Of a stretch of 63,398 bases of DNA, positions 46,042 through 54,630 are shown one piece after another. Location: contig SIAD01000012.1 in assembly GCA_009691915.1 (NCBI GenBank), positions 1 to 63,398 on the forward strand, given 5' to 3'. The position numbers and the translations under genes were made by a program. Under the pieces are notes generated by a model. It was not told the origin of the DNA. It made no database searches and saw only the letters and a list, made by a program, of their open reading frames with translations. How positions within the stretch are numbered: the stretch's first letter is position 1; each line of letters starts with the position of its first letter. This DNA comes from Phycisphaerales bacterium (GTDB lineage: Bacteria > Planctomycetota > Phycisphaerae > Phycisphaerales > SM1A02).

Positions 46042-46865
46042 CACTTCAGCGGACGATCGTCCCGCGCCCATCCGTCAGTCGATGGCGGCGCCAGGAGGGC
46101 GCGCGCTTCCTCATCGAGCCCCGCATCGAGTCGCCCTCCCCGAAAGAGTGCCCGCGTGCGATCGCCGTTCACTGCTCGCACTTCGACAGCCACGGGGGCG
46201 AGAGTCTGCCGGTCCACTACCGCAATGACCGTTTCGGTGTCGCGGGCCATCGCCGTGCCCGCCCGCGGAGCCATCGAAATCGCGACGAGCTCGGTCGCTC
46301 GCGGCGCGAGCGTCTTGAAGAACGGCGCGTCGGGCAGCGGCGCGGGCGTCACGATGAACTCTCGCAGCACATCCGCCTTCGGCTGTCCCAGTGGAAGTGG
46401 AAACGGCCCTTCGCCCACGCGCAGTGGATCGACGAGTTCTCCGTCGCGCGCCAACTGGCGGTGGATCCACTGCTTTCGTGTGGCGTCAAACTCGTCGAGC
46501 CACCCTCGGCTGAAGATGAACCGGCGCGAGTCGGGAGATCCGCGGCCGGTTGCGTCGATGTACTCGTCGATCACGACGGCGATCCGGCGTGACGGACCCA
46601 CCGGTCCTTCGACGACGATGCGGCCACGGCGAATCTCCTTCTCGTCGGTGAGAGCCTCGGTCTTCTCGACAGTTGCGCTCGCCACGAAGTCCTTCATCGA
46701 TTTCCCCTGCGCCTCCATGCGGTCCAGAAGCGCATCGATGGCGCTTGTCGGTGCGAGTGCGGGTGGCGGCAGCGGTGCGGGTGCGGGAACGGGCGCTGGC
46801 GCACCAGACTGGCAGCCAACAAGGAGTGCGGCGATCAAGAGAGTGAGCATCACCGTGGCTTTCAT
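46041..46865 (-). CDS. LolA-like lipoprotein
   Basis: 274 residues. Signal and lipobox LLIAALLVGCQSG place the lipid-modified Cys at about residue 18, followed by a Pro/Ala linker (APAPVPAPAPLPPPALAP). The rest is a beta-rich domain like LolA/LppX outer-membrane lipoprotein carriers (KSMKDFVASATVEKTEAL, SRRFIFSRGWLDEFDATRKQ). It overlaps ribBA upstream by 4 bp and the TPR gene downstream. A role in envelope lipid or lipoprotein handling is a family-level inference. Confidence 0.75.
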   Translation of the reverse strand: MKATVMLTLLIAALLVGCQSGAPAPVPAPAPLPPPALAPTSAIDALLDRMEAQGKSMKDFVASATVEKTEALTDEKEIRRGRIVVEGPVGPSRRIAVVIDEYIDATGRGSPDSRRFIFSRGWLDEFDATRKQWIHRQLARDGELVDPLRVGEGPFPLPLGQPKADVLREFIVTPAPLPDAPFFKTLAPRATELVAISMAPRAGTAMARDTETVIAVVDRQTLAPVAVEVRAVNGDRTRALFRGGRLDAGLDEEARALLAPPSTDGWARDDRPLK

Positions 46866-48061
46866 TCGATGGAAAGTTGCTCAACTATTTCCAGCCCGAA
46901 TCCGGTCAGCGACGGCAGCGGCCGCGCGCGGTCGGTGAGGATCCGAATCCGGTGGAGTCCCAGGTCTCTCAGGATCTGGCTCCCGATGCCGAACTCGCGC
47001 TGCAGCGCCGGATGGGTCCGCTCCCCGATCCCATCGCGTCCTGTCAGGTCGGGGACATTGATGTCCGCGCGCGACGCGCGGCGCACCTGATGAATCATGT
47101 CCGCAAGGCCGTCCCCGTCGCGTTCAGTGCGCAGGTAGACGAGTGCTCCCTTGCCAGCCGCGCGGATCGCTTTCAGTGATGCATGCACAGTGTCGTGACC
47201 CGTGCGTCCGCCATCGCTGCGCGCGACCGAGAAAATGTCACCGAGCACATCGCGCCGATGCATCCGAACGAGAACAGGGTCGTCATGTTCCACCGGAAGT
47301 CCTCGATGATCGAGGTCCCCGACCCCGCCCAGACAGAGTGCAACATGCGGCTGGGGATCGAGCGAGCTGTGCCACGCCAGAAGGCGAAACGGCCCCTCGG
47401 GGGTCTCGACCTCGACGCCGCAACGCGGCTCGAGCCTCGTGATGAGCGTCTCGCGCTGCAGTCTGTGCTCGATCACCTGTTCGACCGAGCACATCTTCAA
47501 TCGGTGCTGAGCACAGAGAGTCACGAGATCGTCCATGCGCGCCATGTCGCCATCTTCCCGTACCACCTCGATGATGCACGCCGCCGGGGCGAGACCGGCA
47601 AGTCGACAGAGGTCGACCGATCCCTCGGTCTGTCCCGTGCGCACCAGGACACCGCCCTCGCGCGCCCGTAACGGATTGATGTGGCCGGGCCTCACGAAGT
47701 CATCGGCACGGCTCAGGGGATCGGCCAGCCGCTTGATCGTCGCGGCGCGATCTCGGGCGCTGATCCCGGTCCCGACGCCGTGGCGCGGGTGGCCATCGAC
47801 GCTGACCGTAAACGCGGTCGTTCGCCAGCTGGAGTTGACGCTGGCCTGGGGCGAGAGTTCGAGGCGATCGCAGGCCTCGGCATCCATCGCGACGCAGAGG
47901 TATCCCGCGGCGACCCTCGTCATGAAGTTCACCATTTCAGGCGTGATCGTTGCGGCGGCGCAGACAAAGTCCCCCTCGTTCTCGCGCCGTTCGTCATCGA
48001 CGAGGACAATGACTCGCCCGGCGCGCAATTCGTCGAGGATGTCGGGGATCGGGGAGAGCAT
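46862..48061 (-). CDS. ribBA: RibBA: DHBP synthase with degenerate GTP cyclohydrolase II domain
   Basis: 399 residues. The N-terminal half is 3,4-dihydroxy-2-butanone-4-phosphate synthase: DDERRENEGDFVCAA, the RPGHINPLRAREGGVLVRTG segment, and TEGSVDLCRLAGL (Gln stands where many homologues have His in GHTEA). The C-terminal half lines up with GTP cyclohydrolase II but has lost its zinc ligands: the HSECLTGD..LRCDCG pattern reads HRRDVLGD..ARSDGG here, and RQEGRGIGL reads RTERDGDGL. DHBP formation is likely; the GTP step probably is not made here. It overlaps the LolA-like gene by 4 bp. Confidence 0.88.
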   Translation of the reverse strand: MLSPIPDILDELRAGRVIVLVDDERRENEGDFVCAAATITPEMVNFMTRVAAGYLCVAMDAEACDRLELSPQASVNSSWRTTAFTVSVDGHPRHGVGTGISARDRAATIKRLADPLSRADDFVRPGHINPLRAREGGVLVRTGQTEGSVDLCRLAGLAPAACIIEVVREDGDMARMDDLVTLCAQHRLKMCSVEQVIEHRLQRETLITRLEPRCGVEVETPEGPFRLLAWHSSLDPQPHVALCLGGVGDLDHRGLPVEHDDPVLVRMHRRDVLGDIFSVARSDGGRTGHDTVHASLKAIRAAGKGALVYLRTERDGDGLADMIHQVRRASRADINVPDLTGRDGIGERTHPALQREFGIGSQILRDLGLHRIRILTDRARPLPSLTGFGLEIVEQLSIE

Positions 48062-48094
48062 GTCGTGGCGGGGCGTTCACTTTATCCTGGCGTG

Positions 48095-49345
48095 ATGGAG
48101 ACTGCCTCTCGACGACGCTTTTCGCGGCGCGATGAACTCTGGCTGCTGGAACTGACAAGCACCCCCACTGCGGCCGGACGCGAGGAACGGGTGATGGCCT
48201 GGATCGACTCCTTTCTCGCCCCGCGCCGCTCCCGACTGGACATTCGACGCGACGATGCTGGCAATTACCTCATCCGGCGGAAGGATCGCAAGAGAGGCGC
48301 GCGAGCGATCCTTGTGACCGCCCATCTGGATCATCCGGCGTTCGTGGTTGTCAACGACCGCCCTGTCGCGTCGGCGCGCGGCATCATCGACCTCGAGTTC
48401 CGCGGAGGCGTCCACAACCCATACTTCGTCGGCTCGCGGATTGAAGTCATTGACTGCGCCGGGGTCCGCCACGACGCGTCGATCACCCACCTTGACGCCG
48501 CAGCGAAGCCCTTCAAGCGCGTGCGCGCGCGGCTCGCACGCACCAGCAGCGCACATGCGATCGCCGCGGGGGACATCGGTCGTTGGAAGCTCCCATCCCC
48601 GATGATCGTCGAGCGCGATCTCGCGGCGCCTGGAGAACCAGAGCGCGTCGTAAAGGTTCTCGAAACGCATGCCTGCGATGACCTCGCGGCCGTCGCCGCC
48701 GCGTGTGCCGCCTTCGACCGACTGCTCCGCGATCCGAAAGCCGCGAATTTCGGCCTTCTTTTCACGGTCGCGGAAGAGGTCGGGTTCATCGGCGCGATCC
48801 ACGCCGCGCGCGGCTCGCTCATTCCGGCCTCCTCACGGCTCCTCTGCCTCGAAAACTCCCGCAGTTTCCCACACGACTCGCCAATCGGCGCGGGTGCGAT
48901 CCTTCGGGTCGGCGACCGCCTGAGTGTCTTCACACCGGCACTCACGAACGCGCTCTCCGATCTCCTGTCGCGGCACGCCAAGGCGAACCCCGTCTTCCGC
49001 TGGCAGCGCAAGCTGATGCCCGGCGGTGCGTGCGAGGCGACGGCGTTCGCGGCCTACGGATTCGACTCAACTTGCCTGTGCCTTCCGCTGGGCAACTACC
49101 ACAACATGAAGGACATCGATCTGACAGTGGCCGCCGCCCAGCGCAATCCGAAGGCGCGCGGAAGGGTCGGTTGCGAGTTCATCGCCATCGACGACTTTCA
49201 CTCACTCGTGGAGATGATCTCCATTGGAGTCCGTGGACTCGCGGCTGCAGACGCCACGCGAGCGCGCAGAGGGCGCGCCAACCAGGGCCATCGTCCACTC
49301 ATGGAGTCGATCTACCGAAAGGGGCAGGCGGTTCTCGCGGGATAG
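48095..49345 (+). CDS. M42/M28-like zinc aminopeptidase family protein
   Basis: 416 residues from ATG at 48095 (GTG at 48092 possible); the frame extends upstream, antisense to ribBA. The peptidase fold is shown by GREERVMAWIDSFL, AGNYLIRRK, the metal ligands in TAHLDHPAF, AEEVGFIG (catalytic Glu and ligand Glu), then GGACEATAF and the late GNYHNMKDID. The order resembles M42 glutamyl/tetrahedral aminopeptidases. It starts only 33 bp from the divergent ribBA start and runs 22 bp ahead of argS. Confidence 0.8.
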   Translation: METASRRRFSRRDELWLLELTSTPTAAGREERVMAWIDSFLAPRRSRLDIRRDDAGNYLIRRKDRKRGARAILVTAHLDHPAFVVVNDRPVASARGIIDLEFRGGVHNPYFVGSRIEVIDCAGVRHDASITHLDAAAKPFKRVRARLARTSSAHAIAAGDIGRWKLPSPMIVERDLAAPGEPERVVKVLETHACDDLAAVAAACAAFDRLLRDPKAANFGLLFTVAEEVGFIGAIHAARGSLIPASSRLLCLENSRSFPHDSPIGAGAILRVGDRLSVFTPALTNALSDLLSRHAKANPVFRWQRKLMPGGACEATAFAAYGFDSTCLCLPLGNYHNMKDIDLTVAAAQRNPKARGRVGCEFIAIDDFHSLVEMISIGVRGLAAADATRARRGRANQGHRPLMESIYRKGQAVLAG

Positions 49346-49367
49346 ACCCGTAGGATCCCCTCCTCCG

Positions 49368-51155
49368 ATGGCGACTCCCGCGACCCTTGCGACCTGCGAC
49401 CTCAGCCACACGCTCGAAACTCTCTTGCGTTCAGCGATCATCACCGCGCTCGGCACCGCGGCGGGAGCGGCCGATCCGCAGCTGAAGCCCTCGGCAAGTC
49501 CAAAGTTCGGGGACTTTCAGGCCAACTTCGCGATGGCCCTCGCTAAGACACTTGGGCGCAATCCCCGCGAAGTCGCGCAGGCGGTCGTCGCGGCCGCGCC
49601 TCCGGCATTGATGGATCTCTGCGAGAGCCTCGAGATCGCCGGTCCCGGATTCGTCAACATCCGGCTCAAGCCGTCGTCGATCGCTCAAGCCCTTGCCCTG
49701 ATGGATTCACCCGGCCTCGGGGTCCCCGACTCCCAGCAGACGCAGACGATCGCGGTTGATCTGTGCGGGGTCAATGTCGCCAAGCAGATGCATGTCGGTC
49801 ACCTGCGCGCGACGATCATCGGGGACACGATCGCACGCATGCACGAACGGCTGGGATGGAGAGTGTTCCGGCAGAACCATCTGGGAGACTGGGGACTTCC
49901 GATCGCCATGACGCTCGCGTCCCTTCGACGCGCGGGCGTCGACCTTTCGCGCGCGACGCTGGACGATCTCAACGCGGCGTACCGCAGGGCACAGACCGAG
50001 GGACTGCCCGAAGCACCAGAGCATGATGCCGCGCTCGCCGACGCGCACGACACGCTGCGAAAGCTTCAGGCACACGATCCCGACACTGTCGCTCAGTGGC
50101 AGGCCATCATCGAGGTGACGATGCGCGAGGTCTTCTCCTCCGCGCGGACGCTTGGTGTGATCCTCGGTCCTGAGCACAGTCGCGGAGAGAGCTTCTTCCG
50201 TGACCGGCTCGGCGCGACCGCCGACGCCTTCGTCGCGGCGGGACTCGCCGAGCGCGATGCGGGCGCGCTGATCGTGCGATTCCCTGGACGGGAACGCCCC
50301 CTCCTGATCCAGAAGTCCGATGGCACAAGTCTGTATGCGACCACCGACCTTGCCGCGGCGCGCTACCGCATCGAGGAGCTCGGCGCCGATCTCGTGGCGT
50401 ATTGCGTTGACGCACGCCAGCGCGATCACTTCAAGGATGTCTTTGATGCCGTCGCGATGATCGGCTGGACGCGCCGCGCCGGAAAGCCCGATGCACGCCT
50501 CGTCCATGTGCCATTCGGCGCGGTCCTCGGTGAAGACAAGCGACCGCTCAAGACCCGCAGCGGTGAAAATGTCACGCTGGCGTCTCTCCTGGCGGAGGCG
50601 ACTGCTCGCGGGCGGCGGGAAGTGCACGCGCGCGCGCAGGCGCCCGACGCGCCGACGGCCGGTCTCTCCTCAGACGAACTCGATGCGATCGGCCAGTCGG
50701 TCGGGATCGCCGCCATCAAGTATGCGGACCTCTCAGGCGATGTCGGGCGCGACTATGTATTCGACCTCGATCGGATGATTTCCTTCGAAGGTGACACGGG
50801 ACCCTACGCCCAGTACGCCGTGGCCCGCATCGCCGGGATTCTGGCCAAGGCTGGTGCCAATGGACGCGGCGCTCCGCTGATCATCGCCACCGACGAAGAG
50901 CGCGCGCTCGGACTCCATCTTCTTCGGTACGGTTCGACGCTCAAGGCCGCGGCGGCCGCACTGGCCCCCAACCGACTCGCGGCCTACATCTACGAACTCG
51001 CCAACACTTTCAATTCCTTCTATCAGGCGTGCCCCGTCCTCAAGGGGAGCGATCCGGATCTGCGCGCATCGCGGCTCAGGCTGTGCGATCTTTCGAGACG
51101 CGTCCTCAGTGACGCGCTCTCTCTGATGGGGATTGACTCCCCCGCCCGCATGTAG
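49368..51155 (+). CDS. argS: Arginyl-tRNA synthetase
   Basis: 595 residues from ATG at 49368; earlier in-frame sequence lies inside the peptidase gene. N-terminal additional domain (PKFGDFQANFAMALAK), then the HIGH motif as NVAKQMHVGHLRATIIGD, then IQKSDGTSLYATTDLAA, the Rossmann end with VDARQRDHFKDVF, and the C-terminal anticodon-binding helices ending LSDALSLMGIDSPARM. KMSK is reduced, with GAVLGEDKRPLKTRSGE, as is normal in ArgRS. Probably co-transcribed with the peptidase and upp. Confidence 0.96.
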   Translation: MATPATLATCDLSHTLETLLRSAIITALGTAAGAADPQLKPSASPKFGDFQANFAMALAKTLGRNPREVAQAVVAAAPPALMDLCESLEIAGPGFVNIRLKPSSIAQALALMDSPGLGVPDSQQTQTIAVDLCGVNVAKQMHVGHLRATIIGDTIARMHERLGWRVFRQNHLGDWGLPIAMTLASLRRAGVDLSRATLDDLNAAYRRAQTEGLPEAPEHDAALADAHDTLRKLQAHDPDTVAQWQAIIEVTMREVFSSARTLGVILGPEHSRGESFFRDRLGATADAFVAAGLAERDAGALIVRFPGRERPLLIQKSDGTSLYATTDLAAARYRIEELGADLVAYCVDARQRDHFKDVFDAVAMIGWTRRAGKPDARLVHVPFGAVLGEDKRPLKTRSGENVTLASLLAEATARGRREVHARAQAPDAPTAGLSSDELDAIGQSVGIAAIKYADLSGDVGRDYVFDLDRMISFEGDTGPYAQYAVARIAGILAKAGANGRGAPLIIATDEERALGLHLLRYGSTLKAAAAALAPNRLAAYIYELANTFNSFYQACPVLKGSDPDLRASRLRLCDLSRRVLSDALSLMGIDSPARM

Positions 51156-51167
51156 CCTCCCGACGAG

Positions 51168-51800
51168 GTGCACGAACACACCAACCTTCACACGGTCGAT
51201 CATCCGCTGATCCACCACAAACTAGCGGAACTGCGAAACCGCTCGACCTCATCGCGGGACTTCCGCCGCCTTCTCGCGGAGATCTCGGCGCTGATGACCT
51301 ATGAAGTCTGCCGTGGTTTTGCCACCGAACCGTATGACATTGATACCCCGCTGGAGAAGATGCATGGCCGACGGCTCGCGCGCCCGGTCACCGTTGTCCC
51401 GGTCCTTCGCGCTGGTCTCGGAATGACTCGCGGCGTCCTCGACATGCTGCCCGACGCGCGCGTCGGCCACATCGGGATCCGCCGCGACGAGGACTCCGCC
51501 GCCCCCATCGGCTACTACACACGGCTTCCAGAAGATGTAGGAAATGGTCCCGTACTCCTCGTCGACCCGATGCTCGCCACGGGCGGCTCGGCCGATCACG
51601 CATTGACGCTTCTCCGCGACGCCGGATGCCGGGACACTCGGCTCGTGTGCATTGTCGCCGCACCTGAGGGAGTCGCGAGACTCGCGCGCAGCCATCCTGA
51701 TGTACCGATTTATACAGCCGCGCTCGACCGAGAACTCGATGAGCGTAAGTTCATCAGGCCGGGGCTCGGCGACGCTGGCGACCGCTGCTTCGGAACTTGA
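51168..51800 (+). CDS. upp: Uracil phosphoribosyltransferase
   Basis: 210 residues, GTG start. It salvages uracil to UMP using PRPP. The type I PRPP site is LLVDPMLATGGSADHAL near residue 130; RAGLGMTRG and the C-terminal uracil loop IRPGLGDAGDRCFGT also match. It follows argS by 12 bp on the same strand and converges on the adenosyltransferase gene. Confidence 0.96.
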   Translation: MHEHTNLHTVDHPLIHHKLAELRNRSTSSRDFRRLLAEISALMTYEVCRGFATEPYDIDTPLEKMHGRRLARPVTVVPVLRAGLGMTRGVLDMLPDARVGHIGIRRDEDSAAPIGYYTRLPEDVGNGPVLLVDPMLATGGSADHALTLLRDAGCRDTRLVCIVAAPEGVARLARSHPDVPIYTAALDRELDERKFIRPGLGDAGDRCFGT

Positions 51801-51821
51801 TCTCGCGCACTCGCGGGTCGC

Positions 51822-52394
51822 TTAGGCGTTCTTGCGCCACTCAATGTCGCTCTGACCAGCAGCCTTGTTCGCGCGACGGGCCATCGCAAAGAGAAGGTCA
51901 CTCAGCCGATTGAGGAGGTGAATCGCGCCGGGGCCGACCTCGCCGCTGCGCGCGAGGGCGACGCTTAGCCGCTCCGCGCGGCGGCACACCGTGCGCGCGA
52001 CATGGAGCCGCGCGGCGAGTTCACTTCCGCCCGGCAGCACGAAGGCGCGGATCGCCTCGTTTCCCGAGTCGATCTCGTCGATGTACGACTCCGCCTCCGC
52101 GACATGACGAGGCTCGATTCGTGAGACGCGCTTGGTGGCCGCGTCGGACGCGTCCGGTGGGGTCGCGAGGTCCGCCCCGAGGTCAAAGAGCCGCGACTGG
52201 AGCGAGACAAGGATCACGCGCATGCGCTCAACGGCGGGGTGTGTCCCGTGGCACGCGCTCGCGCACATTCCGAGCCATGCGTTCAGCTCATCGACGGTTC
52301 CGTACGCCTCGATGCGCGGATGGTCCTTCCCCACCCGTGCTGCACCGAAGAGCCCAGTGGTCCCGTCATCGCCCGTCCGCGTGTAGAGCTTCAT
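51822..52394 (-). CDS. Cob(I)yrinic acid a,c-diamide adenosyltransferase (PduO type)
   Basis: 190 residues from ATG at 52394 (MKLYTRTGDDGTTGLFG), the classic N-terminus with the ATP loop. DELNAWLGMC, RISRxE-like SRIEPRHVAEAESYIDEID, GGSELAARLHVARTVCRRAER and the closing LNRLSDLLFAMAR complete the PduO pattern. It adenosylates cobalamin from ATP. ATG overlaps the upstream hydrolase stop (ATGA), so the two are coupled. A BtuF-like protein is also in the window. Confidence 0.93.
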   Translation of the reverse strand: MKLYTRTGDDGTTGLFGAARVGKDHPRIEAYGTVDELNAWLGMCASACHGTHPAVERMRVILVSLQSRLFDLGADLATPPDASDAATKRVSRIEPRHVAEAESYIDEIDSGNEAIRAFVLPGGSELAARLHVARTVCRRAERLSVALARSGEVGPGAIHLLNRLSDLLFAMARRANKAAGQSDIEWRKNA

Positions 52395-53329
52395 CCCGCA
52401 GCTCCCGTCCACTCAGGGTAAAGCACAAACTGCGGTGGTTCGACGCGCACACCGGCTCCATCGGCAACGGTCACCGCGAATCCTGGCCTGATCGCGCCGC
52501 TGCTGAGCCGCCCATCGCGCGTCACCACGATGAGCCCGACCTGCTGGTGCGCTTCGAGTGTGAATTGATGGTCGATCCGCCCGAGAACCTCCGCGATGGC
52601 GTCCTGTGGCGACGCTCCCCGCCGCATCGACTCAACCGCAAGAAATGTCCCGCACACACCCATCACAATCTCTCCAACTCCGGTGGCGACAGCACCGCCA
52701 ACTTCAGGATCTACATAGAGCCCATGCCCGGGGATCGGAGAGTCCCCGACCCGTCCCGCCAGTTTGTACGCCATCCCGGCTGTCGAGCACGCACCGGCAA
52801 GCGAACCCGACGCATCGAGTGCCAGTGCCCCGATTGTGTCGTGATCGAAGCGGCGCTCGCCGACCTCCGGCGCCAGAGGCACACCGAAGTCGCGCCCCGG
52901 ATCCGCCTGACGCACGCTCGCGTCGCCGATTCGCCATCGCTCCCACGCGGCCCTCGCTTCGGGCGCAAGGAGGTCGCACTCTGGCATCCCGAGCGCCGTC
53001 GCAAACTCGTCAGCCCCGGATCCCGCGAGCATCACATGGCGTGTCCGCTCCATCACCATGCGAGCCAGATCGGTTGCCGCCAGATGTCGGGCAACCGCGC
53101 AGACCGCACCGCACTTCCCTGGGGACACCATGACACATGCGTCGAGGGTGACCCGACCCGTGGCGTCAGGGAGTCCACCGTAGCCAACCGAGTCCACCCG
53201 TGGATCGCGTTCCGCGGCCCCTGCTACTGCACAAACGGCATCAAGTGCGGATCCTCCGGCCAGAAGTGGTTTGACTGCCTCCGCGCAGCCATCTCGTGCA
53301 AAACTCCATGTGGCGGCGATCAGCGGCAT
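52391..53329 (-). CDS. Isoaspartyl peptidase / glycosylasparaginase family hydrolase
   Basis: 312 residues, Ntn-hydrolase of the asparaginase type 2 family. The precursor is cleaved before the catalytic Thr in HDTIGALALDASGSLAGACSTAG; the following GRVGDSPIPGHGLYVDPEVGG and ATGVGEIVM are characteristic. It may act on N4-(GlcNAc)-Asn or isoaspartyl peptides; the two cannot be told apart here. No signal peptide is clear. It overlaps the adenosyltransferase gene by 4 bp. Confidence 0.9.
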   Translation of the reverse strand: MPLIAATWSFARDGCAEAVKPLLAGGSALDAVCAVAGAAERDPRVDSVGYGGLPDATGRVTLDACVMVSPGKCGAVCAVARHLAATDLARMVMERTRHVMLAGSGADEFATALGMPECDLLAPEARAAWERWRIGDASVRQADPGRDFGVPLAPEVGERRFDHDTIGALALDASGSLAGACSTAGMAYKLAGRVGDSPIPGHGLYVDPEVGGAVATGVGEIVMGVCGTFLAVESMRRGASPQDAIAEVLGRIDHQFTLEAHQQVGLIVVTRDGRLSSGAIRPGFAVTVADGAGVRVEPPQFVLYPEWTGAAG

Positions 53330-53526
53330 CGGTGGGCTCTCACAAAGCAGGATACCCCTGCCGACTCTGCACCGATTCCGAGATGAAGGGATACAAACCC
53401 TCCTCCTGTGCGTATGCTTCAGGATCTTGGGGACTGCTTCGTGATCGCACTGTGATCGTTGTTGCGTCGAGTATCGTCACCGCCCCCGTTGGCACCCCGT
53501 TAGATCCCCACTCTAGATTTAAAAAC

Positions 53527-54630
53527 ATGAACACCATCCGTCGCGCTTTCACCATCGTCGAGCTTCTGGTTGTCGTTGCGATCATCTCCCTCCTCATCGC
53601 CATTCTGCTCCCCGCCATCGGCAAGGCGAAGGATGGCGCGCTCGTCACACAGAGCGTGGCCAATTTGAACAACCTCGGGAAGGCCAACGCAACCTATGGC
53701 GCCGATTGGCAGGATCGCCAGTTCACGGCGTGCCCCGACGATGTCGGGAGCGTTCCCAACGGCGACTGCGGGACCTATGTCGGAAGTGTTGCCTGCCCCG
53801 CGCAGCAGATCCTCGGCTGGGACGAGGGCGGCGGTCTCTGGGGGTACTGGCTGGGCGGCGGACTCTGCCCAGGCCTCATGCCCGGCAATTGCGGCAACTG
53901 GATCGTTCTCTGGCCCAACGAATGGGCGACTACCAACGGCTTTTTCGGCTCGTGGCGTATGCCCAATGTGAAGGCGTTCAACGACTATGTGAACGGCAAG
54001 TTCTACGACAGGGTCTTCTGGGCACCGAAGGACAAGTACAACCTTGAGAAGATCGCCGAACCACTCGCGAAGCCGGGTGAGTTTTCTGTTCCCCCCAATC
54101 CTCCTGTTTACTCGACCTACTGCTGGAGCCCCGCGGCGATGTGGGCGCCTGATCTCCTCAGTTCAGCGACCGCCGATTGCGCCAATGCCGGGAAGCCCGG
54201 TCAGTGCGGCCCCGGAGCGTGGCGTTCACCGGCGGCGAGTGCGGCGGCATATCCCGACCTCAAGACCCGCATGATTGAGCACCAGTGGCTCCAGAACAAG
54301 GAGGGCGGCGAGTTCAATCCAGCCTTCGGCGGGACTGTGCCTTGGCTCTGGAATCAGGGATACAACTCCTCGCCCGCAACGCTCTACTTCGACGGACATG
54401 TCACGATCGCTGGCGTCTCCGACGCCATGGAAGCAGATGCCCGCTCCAAGGGACAGAATCAGAACAATTCCAACATGTGCGCCAATGGGAAGGGGCTTTG
54501 GCACCGGGGAACCCCGATGGGAGCCACCGGCTACTACTCCAGCATGGGATACGACATGCTCGTCAACACCAATTATCATGTTCTGACGACCGATGGAATT
54601 CAGGGTCGTGATGTGACAGGCGCGAAGTAG
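53527..54630 (+). CDS. Pilin-like secreted protein, paralogue 1 of 3
   Basis: 367 residues from ATG at 53527. Type III signal/prepilin start RRAFTIVELLVVVAIISLLIAIL with cleavage after Ala (most paralogues have Gly there), then GKAKDGALVTQSVANLNNLGKANATYGADWQDRQ. The middle carries several Cys and aromatic residues. The C-terminal part has TLYFDGHVTIAGVSDAMEADAR, like planctomycete H-X9-DG pilin-associated proteins, and ends TTDGIQGRDVTGAK. Processed by a PilD-type peptidase and exported by a type II/IV-like system, by family. No clear Shine-Dalgarno; a 197-bp non-coding stretch precedes it with no other feature I recognise. Confidence 0.85.
   Translation: MNTIRRAFTIVELLVVVAIISLLIAILLPAIGKAKDGALVTQSVANLNNLGKANATYGADWQDRQFTACPDDVGSVPNGDCGTYVGSVACPAQQILGWDEGGGLWGYWLGGGLCPGLMPGNCGNWIVLWPNEWATTNGFFGSWRMPNVKAFNDYVNGKFYDRVFWAPKDKYNLEKIAEPLAKPGEFSVPPNPPVYSTYCWSPAAMWAPDLLSSATADCANAGKPGQCGPGAWRSPAASAAAYPDLKTRMIEHQWLQNKEGGEFNPAFGGTVPWLWNQGYNSSPATLYFDGHVTIAGVSDAMEADARSKGQNQNNSNMCANGKGLWHRGTPMGATGYYSSMGYDMLVNTNYHVLTTDGIQGRDVTGAK

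Noticed and set aside
47681-48094. N-terminal extension of the M42-like peptidase
   Set aside because: It runs antisense through ribBA and lacks family sequence.
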